64,000 nt of DNA from Pseudomonas hygromyciniae (GTDB taxonomy: Bacteria; Pseudomonadota; Gammaproteobacteria; Pseudomonadales; Pseudomonadaceae), in the NCBI RefSeq assembly GCF_016925675.1, contig NZ_CP070506.1, forward strand, positions 5,950,501-6,014,500, read 5' to 3'. This document shows, one piece after another, positions 34,942 through 44,126 of this stretch (the stretch's first letter is position 1; the number at the start of each line of letters is the position of its first letter). Under the pieces are notes generated by a model. The model worked only from the letters and a program-made list of their open reading frames with translations. It searched no databases and was not told the origin of the DNA. A program made the translations under genes and the position numbers.

Positions 34942-37125
34942 ATGCGCGATGATCTCTCCCTTTTGCTGAACTCCCTCAACGATGCCCAACGCCAGGCCGT
35001 AGCAGCCCCCGTTGGCCGTCAGTTGGTCCTGGCCGGTGCTGGCTCCGGTAAAACCCGAGTGCTGGTGCACCGTATCGCCTGGTTGATCCAGGTCGAGAAC
35101 GCGTCCCCACATTCCATCCTGTCGGTGACCTTCACCAACAAGGCCGCTGCCGAGATGCGCCACCGCATCGAGCAGTTGATGGGCATCAGCCCGGCCGGGA
35201 TGTGGGTCGGCACCTTCCACGGCCTGGCGCACCGCTTGCTGCGGGCCCACTGGCAGGAAGCGGGCCTGGCCCAGACCTTCCAGATTCTCGACAGCGATGA
35301 CCAGCAACGCTTGGTCAAGCGGGTGATCCGCGAGCTAGGCCTGGATGAACAACGCTGGCCGGTGCGCCAGGCCCAATGGTTTATCAACGGCCAGAAAGAC
35401 GAAGGCCTGCGCCCGCAACATATACAGGCCAGTGGTGATCTGTTCCTGGCCACCATGCGCAGCATTTATGAAGCCTATGAAGTGGCCTGCCAGCGTGCCG
35501 GGGTCATCGACTTCTCCGAACTGCTGCTGCGGGCTCTAGACCTGTGGCGCGATAACCCGGGTTTGCTGGCCCATTACCAGAAGCGCTTCCGGCACATTCT
35601 GGTGGATGAGTTCCAGGACACCAACGCCGTACAGTACGCCTGGTTGCGCCTGCTGGCCAAGGGCGGCGACAGCCTGATGGTGGTGGGTGACGACGATCAG
35701 TCGATCTACGGCTGGCGCGGCGCGAAAATCGAGAACATCTACCAGTATTCCGACGACTTCCCGGATGCCGAGACCATTCGCCTGGAGCAGAACTATCGCT
35801 CCACGGCGGGCATTCTCAAGGCCGCCAACGCCTTGATCGCCAATAACACCGGGCGCCTGGGCAAGGAATTGTGGACCGATGGCGGCGAAGGCGAGGCGAT
35901 CAACCTGTACGCGGCCTTCAACGAGCACGACGAAGCACGCTACGTGGTGGAAACCATTGAAAGCGCCCTGAAAACCGGGCTGGCCCGCAGCGATATCGCC
36001 ATTCTGTACCGCTCCAACGCCCAGTCGCGGGTGCTCGAAGAGGCCTTGCTGCGCGAGCGTATCCCGTACCGCATCTATGGCGGCCAGCGCTTCTTCGAAC
36101 GCGCAGAAATCAAGAACGCCATGGCCTACCTGCGTTTGCTGGAAGGGCGCGGCAACGACGCGGCGCTGGAACGGGTGATCAACGTACCGGCACGGGGCAT
36201 CGGCGAGAAAACCGTCGAGGCGATCCGCGAGCATGCGCGTCACAGCGATGTGTCGATGTGGGAAGCCATGCGCCTGTTGATCGCCAATAAAGGCCTGACA
36301 GGCCGCGCTGCCGGGGCGTTGGGTGGGTTTGTGGAGTTGATCGACAACCTCGCCGCCAAGTGCCTGGAAATGCCGCTGCACCTGATGACCCAGACGGTGA
36401 TCGAGCAGTCCGGCCTGATCGCTTATCACGAAGCGGAAAAAGGCGAGAAAGGCCAGGCCCGGGTAGAAAACCTTGAGGAACTGGTCAGCGCCGCCCGCGC
36501 TTTCGAGAACAGCGAGGAGGATGCCGACCTGTCGCCACTGGCAGCGTTCCTCGGCCACGCGTCTCTGGAAGCCGGCGATACCCAGGCCGACGAACACGAA
36601 GACAGCGTGCAGTTGATGACGCTGCACAGTGCCAAGGGCCTGGAGTTCCCCTACGTGTTCCTGGTGGGCATGGAAGAAGGACTGTTCCCTCACAAGATGA
36701 GCCTGGAAGAGCCCGGCCGCCTTGAGGAAGAACGCCGCCTGGCCTACGTTGGCATTACTCGGGCGATGCAGAACCTGGTGATGACCTACGCCGAGACTCG
36801 TCGCCTGTATGGTAGCGAGACCTACAACAAGGTGTCGCGTTTCGTACGGGAAGTGCCGAAGGGGCTGATTCAGGAAGTGCGCTTGTCCAATAGCGTCAGC
36901 CGGCCGTTCGGCGGGGGCCAGCAGCAGAACTCCAGCAGTATGTTTGCCGGTTCGGAAATTCCCGAAACTCCGTTCAGCCTTGGCCAGCAGGTCAGACATG
37001 CGATCTTTGGCGAAGGGGTGATCCTCAACTTCGAAGGCGCCGGGGCCCAGGCCCGGGTGCAGGTGAACTTCGCTGAAGGCAGCAAGTGGCTGATGATGGG
37101 TTACGCCAAGCTTGAAGCGGTCTAA
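34942..37125 (+). CDS. uvrD: DNA helicase II UvrD
   Basis: 3'-to-5' superfamily 1 helicase for nucleotide-excision and mismatch repair, 727 residues. Motif I (Walker A) is AGAGSGKTR at 31-39, motif II VDEFQDTN, motif III DDDQSIYGWRGA, motif IV LEQNYRST, motif V TLHSAKGLEF and motif VI YVGITRAMQ. The C-terminal UvrD tail (FGEGVILNFEG) is present. It matches PA5443 by neighbourhood. Confidence 0.95.
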   Translation: MRDDLSLLLNSLNDAQRQAVAAPVGRQLVLAGAGSGKTRVLVHRIAWLIQVENASPHSILSVTFTNKAAAEMRHRIEQLMGISPAGMWVGTFHGLAHRLLRAHWQEAGLAQTFQILDSDDQQRLVKRVIRELGLDEQRWPVRQAQWFINGQKDEGLRPQHIQASGDLFLATMRSIYEAYEVACQRAGVIDFSELLLRALDLWRDNPGLLAHYQKRFRHILVDEFQDTNAVQYAWLRLLAKGGDSLMVVGDDDQSIYGWRGAKIENIYQYSDDFPDAETIRLEQNYRSTAGILKAANALIANNTGRLGKELWTDGGEGEAINLYAAFNEHDEARYVVETIESALKTGLARSDIAILYRSNAQSRVLEEALLRERIPYRIYGGQRFFERAEIKNAMAYLRLLEGRGNDAALERVINVPARGIGEKTVEAIREHARHSDVSMWEAMRLLIANKGLTGRAAGALGGFVELIDNLAAKCLEMPLHLMTQTVIEQSGLIAYHEAEKGEKGQARVENLEELVSAARAFENSEEDADLSPLAAFLGHASLEAGDTQADEHEDSVQLMTLHSAKGLEFPYVFLVGMEEGLFPHKMSLEEPGRLEEERRLAYVGITRAMQNLVMTYAETRRLYGSETYNKVSRFVREVPKGLIQEVRLSNSVSRPFGGGQQQNSSSMFAGSEIPETPFSLGQQVRHAIFGEGVILNFEGAGAQARVQVNFAEGSKWLMMGYAKLEAV

Positions 37126-37136
37126 AGCCTGCCCTG

Positions 37137-37236
37137 TGTAGGAGCGGGCTTACTCGCGAGGATCGTCAACGATAACGCGGGCATTCTGAATGAGCGTGGT
37201 GTCTTGGGTTTTTTCGCGAGCAAGCTCGCTCCTACA
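37137..37236. repeat. REPIN inverted repeat after uvrD
   Basis: TGTAGGAGCGGGCTTACTCG at 37137 is matched in reverse complement by the arm ending at 37236. The remaining gap up to 37369 shows no gene. Confidence 0.8.
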
Positions 37237-37369
37237 CTGTGTAGGAATACCTCCTACGGAGCATTCGGATCAGGCCTTACGCAAAAGCCCGAAACATTAT
37301 GTCGCTAGCCACTGTCAGTACACCTGTGCAACATGGCGCGCGTGCAATCCACAAATGGGAATTCCCTTT

Positions 37370-38245
37370 ATGAAACGTTTTCTTAGCATCGCCATGGCGT
37401 TGTGCATCGGCCTGACGATGAGCCTCGACGCCAACGCCAAACGCTTCGGTGGCGGTAAAAGCTCCGGCGCAGCGCCGAGCCACCAGACCAGCCAAATGGC
37501 CCCAGCCGCTGGCGGCATGGGCGGAGCGGCAGCCACCGCGGGTGCAGCCGGTGCCGCGGGCGCTGCTGCCAAGGCCGGCGGTGCTTCACGCTGGTTGGGC
37601 CCTCTGGCCGGTATCGCCGCCGGCGGCCTGCTCGCTTCCATGTTCATGGGCGGCGGCTTCCAGGGCATGCAGATCTTCGACATCCTGATCATGGCGGTCA
37701 TCGCCTTTGTGATCTTCCGCTTTATCGCCGCCCGTCGCCGCAAGCAGCAGGAGCACCTGGCTCCAGCCGGCGCGCCGATGCAGCGTGAAGTGTTCGAGCA
37801 AAAGCCTGCCATGGGTTCGATCTTTGGCGGTTCGGCGGCACCTGCTGCTGCCGCTCGTCCGGTAATCAATGCGCCAGCCTGGTTCAACGAAGAACGTTTC
37901 GTCGAAGCGGCCCGCAACCACTTCCAGTCCCTGCAGCAACACTGGGACGCCAACGAAATGGACAAGATCGCCGAGTTCGTGACCCCGCAATTGCTGGAGT
38001 TCCTCAAGCGCGAACGTGCCGAACTGGGTGACGGCTTCCAGTCGACCTACATCGACGACCTGCGTGTGCAGCTTGAAGGTGTGGATGATCGCGCTGACAA
38101 GACCATCGCCACCCTGACCTTCAGTGGTACGTCGAAGACTTCGCGCTTCGACCAGGGCGAAGTGTTCAGCGAAAGCTGGAACATGGAACGTCCACAAGGC
38201 GAAAACCAGCCTTGGCTGGTCGCCGGTATCCGCCAGAACGGCTGA
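37370..38245 (+). CDS. Tim44-like domain protein
   Basis: A 291-residue envelope protein. A signal peptide or anchor (MKRFLSIAMALCIGLTMSLDANA) is followed by a Gly/Ala-rich low-complexity stretch (about 45-80), a membrane segment (MQIFDILIMAVIAFVIFRFI, near 103-122), and a C-terminal Tim44/MBA1 domain (FVEAARNHFQSLQQHWDANEMDKIAEFVTP). The family is common next to uvrD in pseudomonads; its role in bacteria is unknown. A well-formed terminator follows. ATG 37355 is an alternative start. Confidence 0.85.
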   Translation: MKRFLSIAMALCIGLTMSLDANAKRFGGGKSSGAAPSHQTSQMAPAAGGMGGAAATAGAAGAAGAAAKAGGASRWLGPLAGIAAGGLLASMFMGGGFQGMQIFDILIMAVIAFVIFRFIAARRRKQQEHLAPAGAPMQREVFEQKPAMGSIFGGSAAPAAAARPVINAPAWFNEERFVEAARNHFQSLQQHWDANEMDKIAEFVTPQLLEFLKRERAELGDGFQSTYIDDLRVQLEGVDDRADKTIATLTFSGTSKTSRFDQGEVFSESWNMERPQGENQPWLVAGIRQNG

Positions 38246-38275
38246 TCCGCAAAGGCCTACAGCCTGCTGTAACGA

Positions 38276-38330
38276 ACACCCCGGTCTTGTGCAGTGCTTT
38301 AAGAAGCCTGCACAGCCGGGGTGTTTTTTT
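38276..38330 (+). terminator. Rho-independent terminator after the Tim44-like gene
   Basis: ACACCCCGG pairs with CCGGGGTGT, with an inner TGTGCAG/CTGCACA stem, followed by a run of T to 38330. Confidence 0.9.
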
Positions 38331-38364
38331 GCCGGCGGAAAAATCGGCATGCTGCGTATTGCTC

Positions 38365-38493
38365 AGCCGCAAAGCCTGGCTGGATGTGGTGCCCAGCCTG
38401 ACGGTCAAGTACAACAAGGTCGTCAGCAATGTTGACTGGCTTTATTCCTACGACAAAAACAGCATCAGCCTAAAGCTGGAAAGGCAGTTTTAA
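38365..38493 (+). pseudogene. C-terminal remnant of an outer-membrane barrel protein
   Basis: Between a terminator and the next gene lies a 42-codon open stretch with no start. It ends WLYSYDKNSISLKLERQF and a stop, with the terminal Phe and alternating pattern of a last barrel strand. It resembles the C terminus of surface-lipoprotein-assembly-modifier proteins as I remember them. The rest of the gene is missing, so this looks like a deletion scar. Confidence 0.45.
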
Positions 38494-38592
38494 CCGGCTT
38501 CACCGGGTTTTCTATTTCGCGGTTGCACTTATAGCGAGCTACTGTATAAAACGCCCCTATAAACCGCGCCATCTAGCATGAGGATCCCGGCC

Positions 38593-39000
38593 GTGGAAGA
38601 AGTTATCGAACAATTGCGTGAAGCCAACGAACCGGTACCGGTTCCTCTGGAACTGCCCGACGAAGACCAGTTGGTGGAAGTCGAAGAACAGCTGTTTATC
38701 AACATCCCGTTTGTGTTCAAGGAATTCCTGCTGACCGTCAGCGATGTGGTGTATGGCAGCCTGGAGCCTGTGACCATCACCGACCCCCAGTCCCACACTT
38801 ATCTGCCGGAAGTCGCAGCCAATGCCTGGGATATGGGCGTGCCTCGCGAGCTGATCCCGATTTGCCAGGACGGTGACGATTACTACTGCGTTGAAGAAGA
38901 CGGCACGGTGGTGCTGTGGTCCGGCGAAGAAGAGCTGGTCACCGAAGAGTCCTGGGAATCGGTGTGGCACTGGGCGCGGGATGTGTGGCTGGAAAGCTGA
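38593..39000 (+). CDS. SMI1/KNR4-family protein
   Basis: A 135-residue acidic protein of the SMI1/KNR4 (SUKH) fold, with PFVFKEFLLTVSDVVYG and DDYYCVEEDGTVVLW. GTG 38593 is chosen because AGGA sits eight bases upstream; ATG 38578 would add five residues but has no ribosome site. SUKH proteins often give immunity to contact-dependent or polymorphic toxins, but no toxin gene is adjacent and this copy sits in a conserved core position, so a housekeeping role is equally possible. Confidence 0.8.
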   Translation: MEEVIEQLREANEPVPVPLELPDEDQLVEVEEQLFINIPFVFKEFLLTVSDVVYGSLEPVTITDPQSHTYLPEVAANAWDMGVPRELIPICQDGDDYYCVEEDGTVVLWSGEEELVTEESWESVWHWARDVWLES

Positions 39001-39033
39001 TGTCACAAAACCTGCGGATTGCCCGGATACCCT

Positions 39034-39061
39034 TGTAGGAGCCGGCAAGCCCGCTCCTACA
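39034..39061. repeat. Short REP palindrome
   Basis: TGTAGGAGCCGGC and GCCCGCTCCTACA arms form an almost perfect 28-base hairpin between two convergent genes and could end transcription of both. Confidence 0.75.
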
Positions 39062-39087
39062 GTAAATCGTTCGGCAAATGATCGGGG

Positions 39088-40851
39088 TCAGTGCTCCGGT
39101 GTGTCCTTGTGATTATCCAGGGTCTCCAGCAAGGCCACTTGCATGCGCGTATGGATGCGGATAAACCAACGCCAGAGCACTGCGGCCACCGCAGCCGCGA
39201 CCACGGCAATCAACACCAGCAACTTGTTGGTCGGTAGGATACTGGCCGACAAGGCTGCCAATAGCAGGAAGATCACCAGCAGCGAGAGAATCGGGATCAG
39301 CTCGGAAATCACTCGTCGTACGCGCTGGGTATGACGTCCGGCCATTTCCGGCTTTACGCTCATCTCCGCCAGCAACATCGACAGCGCCTTGAGCTTGCGA
39401 TACGCGGCGATCAAAAATGGCAGCGACAGCAACAACGCACCGCCCCAGATCAATGCCTTCTGCCAACTCGGATCACTGATCCAGCCTTCCAGATACCCAC
39501 CAATACGTGCCGCGAAGAAGCTGCCGGTAAAGAAAATCGCTACCACCAGTGCCAGGTTCACCCCTACCTGCAGGATGATCTTGCGAATCATCGACGCCAG
39601 CATCGCGCCTTCGCCTTGGGGCGAAATACTGCGCAGCCATTCGCCATACATGCCAAACACCCGGCTCAGGCGCTGCGGCATCACCGCCGCGATCTTCAAT
39701 GATAACGGGTCGGCACCACGAATCAGGTATGGCGTCAGCAACGTAGTGATGGCCGAAACGGCCACCGCCACCGGGTAAAGAAAGTCGCTGGTGACCTGCA
39801 AGGTCATCCCCAACGCCGCAATGATGAAAGAGAATTCGCCAATTTGTGACAGGCCCATCCCGACTCGCAATGAGGTCCGGCCGTCATTACCGGCGATAAA
39901 CGCACCAAGGCCACAGGACAGCATCTTGCCCAGCACCACGGCTACGGTAATCACCGCAATCGGCCAGGCGTATTGCAGCAGGATCTGTGGGTCGATCATC
40001 AAGCCGATCGCCACGAAGAAAATCGCGCTGAACATGTCGCGAACCGGCTCGATCAGGCGCTCGATTTTCAGCAACTGCCGGGATTCGGCCATGATCGCGC
40101 CGATCAGGAAGGCGCCCAGCACCATGCTGTATTCGAGCTTGACCACTAGCAGGCAAAAACCGAAACACAGGCCCAGGACGGTGATCAACAGCATCTCGTT
40201 GCTTTCGAATTTGGCCACGTAGGCCAGCAGCCGAGGCACCAGCAGAATGCCGATCACCAGGGCCACGATCATGAACAGCGAGAGCTTGCCCACCGTGGAA
40301 AACACCTCGCCGGAGCTGACCGTGCCGCTGACGGCGATGCTCGACAACAAGGCGATGATGCCGATGCCCAGGATGTCTTCGACGATCAGCACGCCAAAGA
40401 TCAGTTGGGCAAAGCGCTGGTTTTTCATCTTCAGGTCGTTGAGCGCCTTGACGATGATGGTGGTCGAGGAAATTGCCAGGATCGCGCCGAGGAACAGTGA
40501 GTCCATGGTGTTCCAGTCGAACCATTGACCAATTTCGTAGCCAATCCAGATCATCAGGATGATTTCGAGGAAGGCCGCGATAAACGCCGTGGCGCCGACC
40601 TTGAACAGCTTGCGCAGGCTGAACTCCAGGCCCAGGCAGAACATCAGGAAGATCACCCCCAGCTCGGCCAGGGTCTTGATGGTGTCTTCATCGTGGATCA
40701 GGCCGAACGGCGGCGTGTGCGGGCCAATGATGAAGCCGGCGACGATGTAACCCAGGACGACCGGCTGCTTGAGACGATGGAACAGGATAGTCACCACCCC
40801 TGCCACGAGCATGATCACGGCCAAGTCCTGTATAAAGCTGATGGCGTGCAT
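39088..40851 (-). CDS. Cation:proton antiporter (CPA2/KefB-like), no RCK domain
   Basis: Inner-membrane monovalent cation/proton antiporter of 587 residues. The N-terminal 390 residues form the exchanger domain with LGYIVAGFIIGPHTPPFGL, LILAISSTTI-type unwound helices and the VEDILGI motif. The C-terminal 190 residues contain about four more hydrophobic segments and no TrkA/RCK nucleotide-binding fold, unlike KefB/KefC. AAGGAG lies before ATG 40851. It is preceded by an unusually long leader of about 290 bases shared with the divergent thioesterase gene. Confidence 0.85.
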   Translation of the reverse strand: MHAISFIQDLAVIMLVAGVVTILFHRLKQPVVLGYIVAGFIIGPHTPPFGLIHDEDTIKTLAELGVIFLMFCLGLEFSLRKLFKVGATAFIAAFLEIILMIWIGYEIGQWFDWNTMDSLFLGAILAISSTTIIVKALNDLKMKNQRFAQLIFGVLIVEDILGIGIIALLSSIAVSGTVSSGEVFSTVGKLSLFMIVALVIGILLVPRLLAYVAKFESNEMLLITVLGLCFGFCLLVVKLEYSMVLGAFLIGAIMAESRQLLKIERLIEPVRDMFSAIFFVAIGLMIDPQILLQYAWPIAVITVAVVLGKMLSCGLGAFIAGNDGRTSLRVGMGLSQIGEFSFIIAALGMTLQVTSDFLYPVAVAVSAITTLLTPYLIRGADPLSLKIAAVMPQRLSRVFGMYGEWLRSISPQGEGAMLASMIRKIILQVGVNLALVVAIFFTGSFFAARIGGYLEGWISDPSWQKALIWGGALLLSLPFLIAAYRKLKALSMLLAEMSVKPEMAGRHTQRVRRVISELIPILSLLVIFLLLAALSASILPTNKLLVLIAVVAAAVAAVLWRWFIRIHTRMQVALLETLDNHKDTPEH

Positions 40852-41144
40852 GGCGAGGGGCTCCTTGAGGGTACTGGCACTGTCCCGATTTCCACGCGGC
40901 CGCTACCACGGCGCGCAATGTGCGGAAGGAAAAGTCGGCCTTAATCGTAAGAAATACCCTTGAAATGGGCTTTTCCAAGGGTAACACCGCGACTTCCGGC
41001 AGAAAGCCGGTGCAATATATGGAAACAGATCGTCTCGGCCGTGACGGCAAACCCCGTCCCGGCGTCCCGTAAGGGATGGCGCTGTAATGAATCCAGCATC
41101 CGCAGAGGTGCCCCCCAACCAATGCCTACAACCGTGAGTGTGCT
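40852..41144. other. Structured intergenic region between the antiporter and thioesterase genes
   Basis: No gene is seen in these 293 bases. Several stems are visible: ACCCTTG (40956-40962) with CAAGGGT (40976-40982), CCGGC-AGAAA-GCCGG (40996-41010), and a GC-rich set around 41053-41080. The structure could be the 5' leader of either gene. I do not recognise a known riboswitch in it. Confidence 0.4.
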
Positions 41145-41627
41145 ATGGAACCCGGAAACGCCCAGCTGTCGATGACGGTATTGATGACCCCTGACATGGC
41201 CAACTTCTCAGGTAATGTCCACGGCGGCACCCTGCTCAAGTACCTCGACGAAGTGGCCTACGCCTGCGCCAGCCGTTATGCCGGCCGCTATGTAGTCACG
41301 CTGTCGGTGGACCAGGTAATTTTTCGCGAGCCGATCCATGTCGGCGAACTGGTGACGTTCCTGGCGTCGGTCAATTACACCGGCAACACCTCGATGGAAG
41401 TGGGGATCAAGGTCGTCACCGAGAACATCCGCGAGCGTTCGGTGCGCCATACCAACAGTTGTTTCTTCACCATGGTCGCGGTCGACGATGACCGCAAACC
41501 GGCCGCCGTTCCCGCGTTGCAGCCACAGAACAGTGAAGACAAGCGTCGGTTTATCCAGGGCAAACAGCGCCGGCAGATTCGCCAGGAGCTGGAGAAGCGC
41601 TACCAAGAGATCAAGGCCGACGTGTAA
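41145..41627 (+). CDS. Acyl-CoA thioesterase, YciA/hotdog type
   Basis: A 160-residue hotdog-fold thioesterase that hydrolyses acyl-CoA. The family motif NVHGGTLLKYLDEVAYACA carries the active-site Asn, His and Asp/Glu region; DQVIFREPIHVGELV follows. The C-terminal tail is basic and helical (KRRFIQGKQRRQIRQELEKR). ATG 41145 lacks a strong ribosome site. The substrate chain length cannot be told from sequence. Confidence 0.88.
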   Translation: MEPGNAQLSMTVLMTPDMANFSGNVHGGTLLKYLDEVAYACASRYAGRYVVTLSVDQVIFREPIHVGELVTFLASVNYTGNTSMEVGIKVVTENIRERSVRHTNSCFFTMVAVDDDRKPAAVPALQPQNSEDKRRFIQGKQRRQIRQELEKRYQEIKADV

Positions 41628-41638
41628 ACCCAATCGAA

Positions 41639-41730
41639 ATGTGGGAGCGGGCTTGCTCGCGAAGACGGTGTACCAGTCAGCACATGTATTGACTGATACA
41701 CCGTCTTCGCGAGCAAGCCCGCTCCCACAT
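41639..41730. repeat. REPIN inverted repeat
   Basis: ATGTGGGAGCGGGCTTGCTC at 41639 and its complement ending at 41730 form a near-perfect long hairpin, including a matched GAAGACGGTGTA segment and a short loop. It lies between convergent genes. Confidence 0.88.
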
Positions 41731-41743
41731 TGGGTTGGTGGTG

Positions 41744-42616
41744 TCAGAGGCTGATCGGCGTGGCTTCGAAACGTACGCGCGGATGGGCGATGCGGTCCTG
41801 GGCCCGCACCAGTTCCAACTCGTAACTGGCGCACGCTTGGGTTTCCAGCAGGACTTCGTGAACAGCCGCCGCGGTGAACTCAAAGGCCGCCAGCAGGCTG
41901 TCGCCCAGCAGCACCCGCGCCAGGAACAGGCCCGAAGTCAGGTCACCCACCCCCACCGGCTGGCGCGGAAAGGCCAGCAATGGCCGACGCAGGTGCCAAC
42001 TGCCTTCGGCAGTCACCAGTAGCATCTCGAAACCGTCCGCCAACTTGCCCGGGTAATCCAGGTGCTTGACCAGCACCGCTTTGGGTCCTCGCGCCAGCAG
42101 GGCTCGCGCCATCCCCAGGCAATCGAACAGCGACTGCGGTTTACGCCCGGAGAAACTGTCCAGCTCCAACTGGTTGGGGCACAGGAAGTCGGCCATGGCC
42201 ACCGCTTCGTCCAGCAGAAAATCACTGACTTCCTGGGGCACGATACAGCCTTTTTCCGGATGGCCCATCACCGGGTCACACAGATACAGCGCCTTGGGAT
42301 TGATCGCCTTGATACGTGCTACACCGGTCAGGATCGCCCGGCCCTGGGCGGCGCGGCCCAGGTAGCCGGACAGCACTGCATCGCAGTTGCCCAGTTCGCC
42401 AATCGCCGCGATCCCCTCTACCAGCGCAGGAATTTGCTGCGGCGCCAACACTTCTCCCGCCCACTGGCCATACTGGGTATGGTTGGAGAACTGCACGGTG
42501 TTGAGCGGCCAGACATTCACCCCGACCCGCTGCATGGGAAACACGGCGGCGCTGTTGCCGGCATGGCCAAAGACCACATGGGACTGGATCGCAAGCAGAT
42601 GAGGCGTACGTTTCAT
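41744..42616 (-). CDS. pdxY: Pyridoxal kinase PdxY
   Basis: Phosphorylates pyridoxal to PLP in the vitamin B6 salvage pathway. The 290 residues start [22 protein letters not shown] and include [23 protein letters not shown] and the ribokinase-type active site [11 protein letters not shown]. The length suits PdxY. It stands alone, divergent from the DUF3301 gene. Confidence 0.92.
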   Translation of the reverse strand: MKRTPHLLAIQSHVVFGHAGNSAAVFPMQRVGVNVWPLNTVQFSNHTQYGQWAGEVLAPQQIPALVEGIAAIGELGNCDAVLSGYLGRAAQGRAILTGVARIKAINPKALYLCDPVMGHPEKGCIVPQEVSDFLLDEAVAMADFLCPNQLELDSFSGRKPQSLFDCLGMARALLARGPKAVLVKHLDYPGKLADGFEMLLVTAEGSWHLRRPLLAFPRQPVGVGDLTSGLFLARVLLGDSLLAAFEFTAAAVHEVLLETQACASYELELVRAQDRIAHPRVRFEATPISL

Positions 42617-42732
42617 GCAGGGGACTTCCGTAAAACCGTTAAATTCTGGCCGCGCAGTATGCGACTAAAAGCAGCCTGTACGACAGACCGGAGACACAGT
42701 TAAGCTGGCCTTACTTTGTTGGAGCAAATCGC

Positions 42733-43125
42733 ATGCTGACCCTGGGAAATATTTTTGTGCTGATGCTGCTGGCGGCGGCTGCCGCCTGGGTGTGGCACAA
42801 CCACGGCCTGCGCGAGCGCGCGCTGGAGAGGGTCAAACAGCATTGCGCCAAGCTCGATATCGAACTGCTCGACGGCGCCGTGGCCTTGAAACGCATCGGT
42901 TTCGTCAAGGACGCCAATGGCCGTCGACGTTTGGCGCGGGTCTACAACTTCGAGTTCACGGTGACCGGCGAAGCCCGCCATCCCGGGACCATCACCCAGT
43001 TTGGTGCCCACAGTGCGCAGATCGAACTGGCGCCCTACCCGTTTGAAATCAAGACGCCACCGCCCAGTGCCGAAGTGATTGAACTGAGCCAGTGGCGCCA
43101 GGAGCACAGCAAGACCCGTCACTGA
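42733..43125 (+). CDS. DUF3301 membrane-anchored protein
   Basis: A 130-residue protein with one N-terminal membrane helix (LTLGNIFVLMLLAAAAAWVW) and a conserved soluble part (LDGAVALKRIGF, RRRLARVYNFEFTVTGE). This matches the DUF3301 family of unknown function. TTGGAG lies before ATG. Its last seven bases overlap the convergent CobW-type gene. Confidence 0.82.
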   Translation: MLTLGNIFVLMLLAAAAAWVWHNHGLRERALERVKQHCAKLDIELLDGAVALKRIGFVKDANGRRRLARVYNFEFTVTGEARHPGTITQFGAHSAQIELAPYPFEIKTPPPSAEVIELSQWRQEHSKTRH

Positions 43126-44093
43126 CGGCAGTTGGCCAAGGCTGTCTGCAGCATGGCAGCGTCGTGTTCCTCATTGAAAATCAACTCGATACGCGAGTCT
43201 CGACGCCATTCGCTGGGCTGCCAGGTGAGCGTGGAGTTATCCACAGCGTTGGCCGAGACCCAGCCATCGGCGCTGTGGATAACCAATTTGGCGCGCTGCC
43301 AGCCCAGGCTCTCTAGCCATTGCCGGACTTTGCAGGTGTCGAACTGCTGACTCGGATGCCAGCGCCAACCGATGCTCCACGCACCCGCCTGGGCCTGGTG
43401 CAGGCAAATCGGTACGCAGGGATCGTTCCAGACAGCCTGGAGCTGCCCCAGCCCCTTGGGTGTCTCGAAGCTATCCACAGCCATCCCCGCCTGAGCATCA
43501 AGCCCCGGCAGCCGGGCCAATGGCAGTTGCGCCTGTCGGGTCCAGAAAACCTCGCAAGCCGGCAGCGACCTTTCAATCTCACTGCGTTGTGCGGCATCCA
43601 ACCCTTCATCCTTGTTCAGCACCAGCAGCCCGGCACTGGCCAGAGCTTCACGCTGGGACTCGGGTAACGGCCTGCCCGCCGCCAAAGCCTGGACGTCGAG
43701 TACCAGCACACAAGGCTGGACGGCCAGCACGGTTTGCCAGGGCGCCTGGCGCAACTGCGCAAGCAATTGCGCCGGATGGCCAAGCCCAGAGGGCTCGATA
43801 AACAGCCGGTCAGGCTTGGCCTTACGCAACAATCGACCCAGGCCGACCTGGAACGGCGCGCCATTCACGCAACACAAGCAGCCGCCAGCCACCTCACCGA
43901 GGGCAATGCCGTCGTCATCCTGGGTCAGCAGCGCGGCATCCAGGCCAATCTGCCCGAACTCATTGATCAACACCGCCCAGCGTTCGTGGGGCGGGCGCTG
44001 GGCGAGCAGGTGCTTGATCAGGCTCGTCTTGCCCGCGCCCAATGGCCCGGCAATTACATGGGTGGGAATATTTTGCAGCATGCTGGGCATCAT
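43119..44093 (-). CDS. CobW/COG0523 GTP-binding metal chaperone
   Basis: A 324-residue P-loop GTPase of the G3E/COG0523 family. Walker A is GPLGAGKTS, the metal-binding motif is GGCLCC, and the base-recognition motif is NKDE. The family delivers metals such as zinc to client enzymes. It is the last gene of the minus-strand zinc-starvation operon (dksA2, zigA, DUF1826). The start may be ATG 44093 or 44081. Confidence 0.85.
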   Translation of the reverse strand: MMPSMLQNIPTHVIAGPLGAGKTSLIKHLLAQRPPHERWAVLINEFGQIGLDAALLTQDDDGIALGEVAGGCLCCVNGAPFQVGLGRLLRKAKPDRLFIEPSGLGHPAQLLAQLRQAPWQTVLAVQPCVLVLDVQALAAGRPLPESQREALASAGLLVLNKDEGLDAAQRSEIERSLPACEVFWTRQAQLPLARLPGLDAQAGMAVDSFETPKGLGQLQAVWNDPCVPICLHQAQAGAWSIGWRWHPSQQFDTCKVRQWLESLGWQRAKLVIHSADGWVSANAVDNSTLTWQPSEWRRDSRIELIFNEEHDAAMLQTALANCRQ

Positions 44094-44126
44094 TCTGACC
44101 GTGTAGAGAGCCTTGATCCTACCCGG

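Noticed and set aside
38593..39000. Immunity gene of a polymorphic toxin system
   Set aside because: The SMI1/KNR4 fold allows it, but no toxin or secretion gene is adjacent.
41639..41730. CRISPR-like repeat
   Set aside because: This and similar elements are single inverted repeats of the REPIN type, not direct repeats with unique spacers.
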